Positions 7,403 to 12,660 of a stretch of 12,660 bases of DNA are shown here, piece after piece. The stretch lies in contig JAMPGN010000124.1 of assembly GCA_023663915.1 (NCBI GenBank), positions 1 to 12,660 of the forward strand, in the 5' to 3' direction. The stretch is from Eubacterium sp. (lineage in GTDB: Bacteria; Bacillota_A; Clostridia; Lachnospirales; Lachnospiraceae). Each line of letters opens with the position of its first letter. Position 1 is the first letter of the stretch. The notes under the pieces are model-generated. The model ran no database searches, was not told the origin of the DNA, and was given only the letters and a program-made list of their open reading frames with translations. The translations under genes were made by a program, and so were the position numbers.

Positions 7403-8911
7403 CTATACAATTATTTTTTTCGTATATTTATAATGCAAATATTCCGGCGGAATACGATCCGCCACAAAAATATCGCTGTATATTATATTGTGTTCGATCT
7501 CGGAAACAGCAGATACTTTTGGCTGGCTTTTTTTCAGTTCTTCTCTCTGCATTTCTATGTCTTGTTCTTTTTTTATAACTTCTAATTCCTTGATTCTTTT
7601 TTCGGATGGAAAAACCTCATTTTGGTTGTGTGTATTAACCACATTTTCAAATTTCTGCCAAACGTCCAGCGCTTTCCCGCTTATGGATAGTAAGCTGTAA
7701 ATGACAGGTATCAGTTTCAGAATCATCGGCATTGTATCAATGCATGTAACCAATAATTCATAAGGTGAATTGTGACGCAATTCAACAGAATTAATATGGT
7801 CAGCCGAACAATTAGCCGCTATTATTTTACTGATTTTATTATAGAGTTCATTTATGCCCTCCAGATCATCTTTACCAATATCTGTTTTAATGATAAATTC
7901 GACCCGCTCCTTATCGTCCAATGTATTAAGCAGCAATTCACGTATTTCTCCAATATTGATGAAATAAGAATGTAATTCTTTTACACCCATATCTTTTTTA
8001 TAGGAAAGTTCGGTAATAAGGTCATACAGAAATTTTAGCTGCGTATGTGAAAAGTGGCTGCATGAAATTACCAGTTTGCAATAATGTTTAACCATGCGAA
8101 AGTCAAAATAATCAAAGGCTGACCGTATACCGTCTTGAATATAGGTCAATGCCTTTTCATATTCATTTAATCCGATCATAATATTAGCCATTGGGAAGAA
8201 ATCATTTTGCACACAGTAATATGCCAACAGATCATCCAATGATTCCTTGTACTTATCAATAGAAATTTTGCCGTTATCTGTATATACAAATATCGGATCG
8301 TCTGTGGCAAAAAGATAGGAAAGTCCTCCTATGATATAGGCCAGTTGATAGGGCGGAAGGGTCACTTCCCGCATCGTGGTTTCATCAATTTGTATATATT
8401 CAAGATTAAGATGCGCTAAATCTATATCGAAAACGTAACAATGAGAAAATCTTGAATTTTCCAATGTTATAGAATTGATATTTGAAGACGAAAAGGAGCA
8501 CCCATAAAACTGGCAGTCAAAAAAGGTGCATTCCCTTACATCAATTTGCGTAAAAGAACAATCCATAAATATGCTATGGCTGAAATTTGCTCCTGTCGCA
8601 AAAGAATTGTCTTCAAAAAAGACAGTATCAAAATTACAGTATTGGAAATTTGCCCCGCTAAAATCGCACGCCTGAAAATGAATATTGGTAAATCTCGATC
8701 CTACAGCAGCAACAGATTTAAAAATAGATTTATGAAAGCAACTATCGTTTGCATTGATTCTTTTCAGGCTGTTTCGGCTATAATCGTGACATATTTTGGC
8801 ACCATTTGCTATTTGAAACACGGAGGCATTCTGAACATCATGATCCGGTAAATTTTGTTGTAAATTTTGAATGGATTTTTGTGTTTTGTCTTTTGAATAA
8901 GGATTTTTCAT
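7403..8911 (-). CDS. Pentapeptide-repeat protein with helical C-terminal region
   Basis: The 502-residue product begins with a polar segment. From about residue 57 to 185 it shows the five-residue periodicity of a right-handed quadrilateral beta-helix, with Phe at 59, 64, 74, 79, 84, 89, 94, 99, 104, then 110, 115, 120, 130, 135, 140 and 155. About a dozen repeats carry Cys before the central Phe. Residues from about 190 onward are mostly helical. A hydrophobic stretch MILKLIPVIYSLLSISG in the last quarter could be a membrane or packing helix, and a charged probable coiled coil follows. AGGAG at 8918-8922 supports the start. Its stop is six bases from that of the facing radical-SAM gene. The helix suggests a scaffold or a DNA- or protein-binding role; the C-terminus could be an effector or sensor. 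No catalytic motif is seen. Confidence 0.85.
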   Translation of the reverse strand: MKNPYSKDKTQKSIQNLQQNLPDHDVQNASVFQIANGAKICHDYSRNSLKRINANDSCFHKSIFKSVAAVGSRFTNIHFQACDFSGANFQYCNFDTVFFEDNSFATGANFSHSIFMDCSFTQIDVRECTFFDCQFYGCSFSSSNINSITLENSRFSHCYVFDIDLAHLNLEYIQIDETTMREVTLPPYQLAYIIGGLSYLFATDDPIFVYTDNGKISIDKYKESLDDLLAYYCVQNDFFPMANIMIGLNEYEKALTYIQDGIRSAFDYFDFRMVKHYCKLVISCSHFSHTQLKFLYDLITELSYKKDMGVKELHSYFINIGEIRELLLNTLDDKERVEFIIKTDIGKDDLEGINELYNKISKIIAANCSADHINSVELRHNSPYELLVTCIDTMPMILKLIPVIYSLLSISGKALDVWQKFENVVNTHNQNEVFPSEKRIKELEVIKKEQDIEMQREELKKSQPKVSAVSEIEHNIIYSDIFVADRIPPEYLHYKYTKKIIV

Positions 8912-8929
8912 AGTGCACTCCTAAAAGAT

Positions 8930-8953
8930 TCTAACGGATAACTTTATATTATC
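8930..8953 (-). repeat. Right copy of 24-base inverted element
   Basis: On the - strand this is identical to 4549-4572. It ends 18 bases before the start codon of the pentapeptide gene, with AGGAG between. The dyad arms GATAA and TTATC are kept. No convincing -35 was found upstream on this strand, which fits an activator-dependent promoter or one that lies within the element. Confidence 0.85.
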
Positions 8954-9027
8954 TTTTGATATCCCGGTGTCCCTCTGCCTGATTTGCGGAAGGTGACGCC
9001 TGCGGGGGACAGTACCGAAACGAGTCC

Positions 9028-9062
9028 GTTGACGTGACGGAGGGGTATTGGTATAATGAAAG
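9028..9062 (+). repeat. Direct repeat copy 1 (RHS core segment)
   Basis: 35 bases that match 12050-12084 at all but one position (T at 9049, C at 12071). Both copies are on + and lie about 3.0 kb apart. Such core segments can act as recombination sites between RHS copies. Confidence 0.9.
9029..9057 (+). promoter_or_regulatory. Strong sigma-A promoter made of RHS coding sequence
   Basis: TTGACG (9029-9034) and a perfect TATAAT (9052-9057) are separated by exactly 17 bases. TGG just before the -10 gives the extended -10 motif. Transcription would start near 9064, leaving a 26-base leader with GAAAGGTAGG before ATG 9090. The T at 9049 is the only base that differs from the RHS core copy, and it creates the TG of the extended -10. 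Confidence 0.75.
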
Positions 9063-9089
9063 GGTTTAAGGCTTGAAAGGTAGGAAATT

Positions 9090-9455
9090 ATGCATATTGA
9101 AAAAATTGAATGGTTAAGTAAAGAAGGAAAGGAAGCAATTCTTACAGTTGTGAGTGATACAAAAAGACTAGTGTGCTTTTCATGTCCCTGTTTCAATAAT
9201 ATTGGAGATGAACTAACAGAACCAATAGAATGTCTGGATACATATGATGTTGTTCTGTGTGAGAAAAGAGAAGATAGTATTGAAAAAATGGAAGGAGAAT
9301 TTGAGTATAAACTGCAAGGAGAGCTGAAAGATGTACAGAATGGAACCGTTGATGTATATGGTTTTATCATACATATTGATGAAAATAGGATTCCTGGTGA
9401 TATAACAAACGGAATGTTTATTCAATTTATAGTATCAAGACTTGATATATGGTAA
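9090..9455 (+). CDS. Orphan immunity-like protein, 121 aa
   Basis: I do not recognise a named family. The product is a small, acidic, soluble protein with alternating hydrophobic strands. It has a cysteine cluster CFSCPC (residues 29-34) and a C-terminal strand-rich end containing DVYGFIIHIDENRIPGD. It is AT-rich, unlike the RHS DNA on either side. Its position directly after an RHS core remnant, followed by an ankyrin-repeat gene, is typical of orphan immunity genes left behind when polymorphic-toxin tips are exchanged. They protect against toxins of kin that still carry the matching tip. The start is supported by AAAGGTAGG at 9076-9084. The immunity role is inferred from context, not from a motif. 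Confidence 0.75.
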   Translation: MHIEKIEWLSKEGKEAILTVVSDTKRLVCFSCPCFNNIGDELTEPIECLDTYDVVLCEKREDSIEKMEGEFEYKLQGELKDVQNGTVDVYGFIIHIDENRIPGDITNGMFIQFIVSRLDIW

Positions 9456-9529
9456 ATGAGCATGCAGTGTTAGAAAAAGGACGGGAAACCGTTATATACA
9501 TTAAAGTATTGGTGAGGCTTGGAATGTAA
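9449..9529 (+). CDS. Possible 26-codon ORF between the two immunity-like genes
   Basis: A short frame overlaps the end of the 121-aa gene and reads into the gap, ending at TAA 9527-9529. No ribosome site is evident and no family is recognised. It may be the tail of a deleted gene rather than a real peptide. Confidence 0.15.
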   Translation: MVNEHAVLEKGRETVIYIKVLVRLGM

Positions 9530-9562
9530 TTACAGCGTTTCCTAAAAAATAGGAGGATAGTC

Positions 9563-10102
9563 ATGAGAATAGTAGATGTATTTGATGCTGTAAGGGAAGG
9601 GGATTTTCAAGAATTTCAAAGATTATATGTAGGTGATATTAATGTTTTGAATGAATTTTCTTCACATTTTAATTTATTGCAAAGTGTATTAATAAGTACC
9701 AATAAGGAAGCAGAAAGGTTGAAAATTATAGATTTTTTACTAAAAAATAATATAGATATTAACTACAAAGATAGAAAATTTTACAGAAACGCATTACATT
9801 GGGCTTTTTTTAATTTTCTAGAAGGCGATGCTGAATATTTGTTAAAGGTTGTGACGATGTTGGTGGATGCAGGTATAGAAATAAACGCGCTTGATAAATT
9901 CAAGGCAATACCTTTAAAATATGCGATAACGATTGGCAAGCTAAATACGGAAGAAATAGAGGATGTATATAGGTGTATGATTAGGGCGGGTTCAGATTAT
10001 AATCTGAAAGATGCCTTTGGTAAATCATGTATAGATTATGCAAAAGAGTTAACATGGAGAAATGGGTTTATTAAGATTGTGGAAGAGATGGGAAATGATT
10101 GA
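9563..10102 (+). CDS. Ankyrin-repeat protein, probable immunity protein
   Basis: The 179-residue protein is built from about four to five ankyrin-like repeats. Signatures include IIDFLLKNNIDINYKD (about residues 55-70), ALHWAFF, TMLVDAGIEINALDK (about 98-112) and CMIRAGSDYNLKDAFGKS (about 143-160). Ankyrin repeats stack into a protein-binding surface and are a known class of immunity protein beside RHS and other polymorphic toxins. It is cytoplasmic, with no signal peptide. AGGAGG at 9551-9556 gives a strong start. It lies 107 bases after the 121-aa gene, is equally AT-rich and is probably on the same transcript. The cognate toxin is not in this window. A general ankyrin scaffold is the alternative reading. 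Confidence 0.82.
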   Translation: MRIVDVFDAVREGDFQEFQRLYVGDINVLNEFSSHFNLLQSVLISTNKEAERLKIIDFLLKNNIDINYKDRKFYRNALHWAFFNFLEGDAEYLLKVVTMLVDAGIEINALDKFKAIPLKYAITIGKLNTEEIEDVYRCMIRAGSDYNLKDAFGKSCIDYAKELTWRNGFIKIVEEMGND

Positions 10103-10273
10103 TAACGATTTATATGGTGGTTTTATGATTATTAATGCTTAGTCTTTAGCAGAATTTGTTCCTCAAATGTTCAAAATATTTGATGCTCCGTATGGCACAG
10201 ATTTATTTTGGCTGTACGAAGAAAGCGTACATATAGGATTTTAGGTGAAAAACAGAAAGAAAGGTTATTATAA
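10095..10273 (+). pseudogene. Broken AT-rich reading frame after the ankyrin gene
   Basis: A frame opening at ATG 10095, overlapping the ankyrin stop, has an in-frame TAG at 10140-10142. It then continues with protein-like sequence including FDAPYGTDLFWLYEES. At TAG 10242 it stops again. A shift of one base there (frame starting at TTA 10241) restores LGEKQKERLL and ends at TAA 10271-10273. One nonsense and one frameshift thus separate it from a single open frame of about 59 codons. The composition matches the immunity-like genes, so it is probably a decayed immunity gene. Family unknown. Confidence 0.45.
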
Positions 10274-10316
10274 AAGAAATATTATCAGCAGAATAACAAG
10301 GGGACTTGTGAGGGAG

Positions 10317-10337
10317 TAGTTGCCCTAAAGGCAGCTA
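10317..10337 (+). other. Stem-loop in the intergenic region
   Basis: TAGTTGCC and GGCAGCTA form an eight-base stem with one G-U pair around the loop CTAAA. It is not followed by a T-run. It lies just upstream of the larger hairpin at 10366, so together they may form a structured RNA. Confidence 0.4.
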
Positions 10338-10365
10338 GATAAAATGAAATACGAAAGGTTCATTA

Positions 10366-10410
10366 GAGATGTTCTGTGGCTACCAGACGCCATAGAACAT
10401 CTCTTTATAT
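10366..10410 (+). terminator. Strong hairpin, probable terminator of the immunity-like operon
   Basis: Arms 10366-10380 and 10389-10403 pair over 15 bases (one G-U) around the eight-base loop TACCAGAC, then TTTATATATAT. The stem is long and stable; the T-run is broken by A residues, so termination may be partial. No gene lies between it and the start at 10579. It most likely ends the transcript that starts near 9064. Confidence 0.6.
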
Positions 10411-10500
10411 ATATCCATTTATAATTATGAATTCTTAGAAAAATAGGGATAATTACATGCTGAAACCTAATAATTACGCAGTACGAAATCGGGTCGTTTT

Positions 10501-10529
10501 TTGATGTGTTATGTCAAATGGGGTAATAG
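10501..10529 (+). promoter_or_regulatory. Possible promoter for the truncated gene at 10579
   Basis: TTGATG (10501-10506) and TAATAG (10524-10529) are 17 bases apart. The -35 is fair, the -10 poor. Otherwise the stretch 10411-10578 holds nothing I can recognise beyond an AAGGAAGGG ribosome site at 10564-10572. Confidence 0.3.
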
Positions 10530-10578
10530 AAATTAAGATGACATATCATTCGGAAAAGGCAAAAGGAAGGGCTGGGAA

Positions 10579-10998
10579 ATGGCATTTGTTGATGAGAAAA
10601 TAGCGCTTTTGGAACGTGAGGACAGACGGCAGGAAAAGGAGACAGAAGAACAGGGAATGCAAGAAGCGGAGCAGGATCTTACGCAGTATCTTACTTTGGA
10701 AGAAATGCTGGAAGCGGTGCGGGAAGGCAGCGTGACATTTCCGAATCGGGAGAAATTTGAGTTTTCTGTAAGAACTACGCTTTCAGAGCAGATTCCGATG
10801 CCATATATCAAGGATATTTATACGGGAGTAGAGGAAAATGAGAACAAGACGATGCTCTTAGATCATGACCGTGATATCAGCCAGATCATAACACTGACAG
10901 ATCATTCGATCGTAGAAGACAGCATCGGAAAGTGGAAAAAGCAGTTGGAAGGCGGTATATGGCATCGAGATCCGCTGCCGCTATGGCATACAGGATGA
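10579..10998 (+). pseudogene. 5' part of an RHS-associated accessory gene, fused out of frame into RHS core
   Basis: The first roughly 125 residues look like a genuine protein. A very charged N-terminal helix (EREDRRQEKETEEQG) is followed by an alpha/beta segment with VTFPNREKFEFSVRTT and ITLTDHSIVEDSIGKWKKQLEGG. I suspect a DcrB/DUF1795-like accessory or chaperone of the RHS toxin, from its fold pattern and position; this is inference. After the EGG the frame enters DNA that codes RHS protein in another frame, and the remaining residues (WHRDPLPLWHTG) are that DNA misread until TGA 10996-10998. The gene has therefore lost its 3' part, probably by a deletion joining it to the RHS interior near 10950-10960. 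A single frameshift within one longer gene is the alternative. Confidence 0.65.
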
Positions 10999-12049
10999 AC
11001 AGAGACAGATCTTCACGGTATTAAGCCTCAGACAGAATCGGGCGGCTCAGACCCTCACCTATGATGCAAGAGGGATAGTTGCAGGAACAGAAGACGGCTG
11101 CGGGAACAGGACCGCTTACCAGACGGACGGCTGGGGACGCATCACGTCCGTAGAGACGGCGGAAAGCGGACGGGAGGAGTATGCCTATGACTGTGCCGGA
11201 AATGTAGCCGTAAGCATCGACGCCAACGGCGGCGCCACCCGCTACGCCTACAACAGTATGGGGAAAGTCTGCTCTATTACAGACCAGAGCGGCAATACAG
11301 AGACCTTCCGCTATGACAGGGAGGGACGGGAGACCGAGCATATCGACCGCAACGGCACAGTGACAGAAACAAAGTATAACGCCTACGGAAAGCCCGTCAT
11401 GCAGGCATGCACCGACCGGAACGGCAGACGCCGGATCATGGGCACATGGGAGTATGACTCTTTCGGACAGCTCACAAAATCCGTATCGGGCGGCTTCTGC
11501 TATACCTATGAGTACCGTCCCGACGGGAAACTCCTTGATCAGTGGAACAGCGGCAGGAAAGTGAAGTCCTGCACCTATTACCGTGACGGCAGCTTAAAGA
11601 GCCTGACCGACGGGAGCGGAAAGACCCTGCTCTATGCGTATGACGGAGACGGAAGGCTGCATCATCTGAAAGAACAGGACAGCGGCATCATCCTGACCGA
11701 GTACCGCTACACGGATGCAGGCAGGATTAGGGAAATCATCACAGCAAACGGCATCCGCACTGCCTATGCCTACGATGAAGATGGCAACATCAGCCGCCTC
11801 ACCATCGGGGACGGGACGGAAGCGGGGCTTCTGTATGACGCCTTCCTGCTTTATGACCTGAACGGGAACCGCACGGGGAAGAACGGCACAAGGCTCGGCG
11901 CAGACGGGAAACAGGCAGAAATGACAGTTTCCTACCGTTACGATGCCATGAACCGCCTGACGAATGAAGACCGGGGCGGCGCAGGAGAGCGGTATGCCTA
12001 TGACCTGTGCGGAAACCGCCTGCTAAAGGAGCAGTACAGAGGCAGTTCT

Positions 12050-12084
12050 GTTGACGTGACGGAGGGGTATCGGTATAATGAAAG
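12050..12084 (+). repeat. Direct repeat copy 2 (inside RHS core)
   Basis: Matches 9028-9062 at 34 of 35 positions; the only change is C at 12071. It encodes VDVTEGYRYNE within the core. Confidence 0.9.
12051..12079 (+). promoter_or_regulatory. Possible promoter inside the RHS coding sequence
   Basis: TTGACG (12051-12056), 17 bases, TATAAT (12074-12079). It lacks the extended TG because base 12071 is C. It would fire about 0.6 kb before the end of the core, toward the toxin tip and the immunity gene expected beyond the window. Confidence 0.45.
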
Positions 12085-12660
12085 AAACGAACTGACGGAG
12101 CGCGTAAGGGCGGGAAGCCTGACCCGCTACCGCTATGACAGGAACGGCAGCATCATCTCGGAGGAGGAAGAAGGGAGGAGAAGCGAATACCGATATGATC
12201 TGCTGAACCGCCAGATCTATGTGAAGACTCCGGATGGGAGAGAGCAGGAGAACCTCTATGACGGGGAAGGTCTGCGGGCAGGACTCATCGAGAACGGGAA
12301 GCGTACGACTTTCCTGTATCATAACGGCGAGATTCTTGCGGAATGTGACGGGGAGAGTGCGCCCATCAGGAGATATGTCAGCGGGCTGGGATTGTCCCAT
12401 ATACAGGCAGAAGATGGAACTTACCATGCTTATCATCAGGATGAGCAAGGGAGTACGGCGTATATCACAGGGCAGGGAAGAACACCCGAAAACATCTATC
12501 AGTATGATGCGTTCGGCAATCTGACAGAGCAGAAAGAGGACATAACGAACCGCATCCTCTACACCGGCCAGCAGTACGATCAGGAGACGGGGCAGTATTA
12601 TCTGCGGGCGAGATACTATAACCCTGTGGTGGGGAGATTTTTGCAGGAAGACACCTACCG

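Larger units (their letters stand above)
8980..9069 (+). pseudogene. Decayed fragment of an RHS/YD-repeat core
   Basis: In the frame ending at TAA 9067-9069 the fragment reads QYRNESVDVTEGYWYNERV. The RHS core at the right of the window reads QYRGSSVDVTEGYRYNERN (12032-12088). Left of that the resemblance fades, though TGCGGAA and CGCCTGC recur in the same order with small indels. An in-frame TGA lies upstream of the block. It is therefore the remains of a second RHS gene, cut mid-core on both sides, with no toxin tip attached. It lies between the pentapeptide gene and the orphan immunity-like gene. Confidence 0.85.
10955..12660 (+). pseudogene. RHS/YD-repeat polymorphic-toxin core, 5' truncated, 3' end outside the window
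   Basis: RHS proteins form a large beta-cage that encloses a toxic C-terminal tip and are delivered to rival cells. This frame is open from 10916 through the right edge. From 10955 it reads YGIEIRCRYGIQDEQRQIF and about 560 further codons of YD repeats such as YAYDCAGN, YAYNSMGK, FRYDREGR, LYAYDGDGR, YAYDEDGN, YRYDAMNR, YAYDLCGN and YRYDRNGS. The closing core signature RARYYNPVVGRFLQED is encoded at 12605-12652, so the variable toxin tip begins just past the window. The N-terminal delivery part is missing and the frame has no ribosome site; the first in-frame ATG (11258) has none either. The DNA is clearly richer in GC than the AT-rich genes before it. It may be a silent donor for tip exchange, unless a frameshift joins it to the upstream gene. 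Confidence 0.88.

Noticed and set aside
4549..8953. Inverted 24-base elements as transposon ends
   Set aside because: No transposase inside, and the flanking bases show no target-site duplication. Both copies sit at promoter or leader positions, which favours regulation.
10303..10370. Resemblance of GGGAGTAG...GGCAGCTA to a yybP-ykoY manganese riboswitch
   Set aside because: The closing helix and the GCAAGACC-type segment are not found, and no manganese-related gene follows.
10483..10502. ACGA...TCGT followed by six T, as a terminator
   Set aside because: The stem is only four base pairs and its T-run overlaps a possible -35 box.
11021..11341. - strand ORF inside the RHS region
   Set aside because: The + strand frame here is unmistakable YD-repeat sequence; the antisense frame is a shadow.

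Overview
The window looks like a chromosomal segment of a Clostridia/Lachnospiraceae-type Firmicute. Strong AGGAGG-like ribosome binding sites, many ATGA start/stop overlaps, a TTG start, a Gram-positive lipoprotein signal and a large RHS/YD-repeat polymorphic-toxin gene all fit this. The species cannot be named from sequence alone. No rRNA, tRNA, CRISPR array, transposase or integrase was seen.

Region 1 (1-3688) is ordinary and moderately GC-rich. It holds a NUDIX hydrolase cut by the left window edge, a small flavodoxin, a seven-helix membrane protein, a YbaK/EbsC-type tRNA-editing protein and an acidic surface lipoprotein. All lie on + with tight spacing. Region 2 (3689-4458) holds a palindrome, a possible promoter and one TTG-start gene of unknown function.

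Region 3 (4459-8960) is AT-rich accessory DNA and the best candidate for an undescribed system. A + strand pair encodes a small membrane-anchored protein and a 755-residue fusion of an ATP-grasp ligase with a radical-SAM-like domain (CX8CX2C, plus two further CxxC pairs). A convergent - strand gene encodes a pentapeptide-repeat protein with a helical C-terminus. The same 24-base dyad element lies upstream of both transcription units, in inverted orientation, pointing inward. It looks like a shared operator that makes the three genes one regulatory unit.

Region 4 (8961-12660) is a rearranged RHS polymorphic-toxin locus. A short, decayed piece of RHS core (about 8980-9069) is followed directly by AT-rich genes that look like orphan immunity genes: a 121-aa protein, an ankyrin-repeat protein and a broken reading frame. 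A strong hairpin follows, then a gene fused out of frame to the 3' part of an RHS core that runs off the right edge. Its toxin tip and cognate immunity gene lie beyond the window.

The most striking detail is a 35-base stretch shared by the RHS remnant and the RHS core (34 of 35 identical). It reads TTGACG-N17-TATAAT, a near-consensus housekeeping promoter. In the remnant it sits ideally placed to drive the orphan immunity gene, and the one base difference creates an extended -10 TG. RHS coding sequence therefore seems to carry a promoter, and a fragment of it appears to have been kept as the promoter of an immunity gene.
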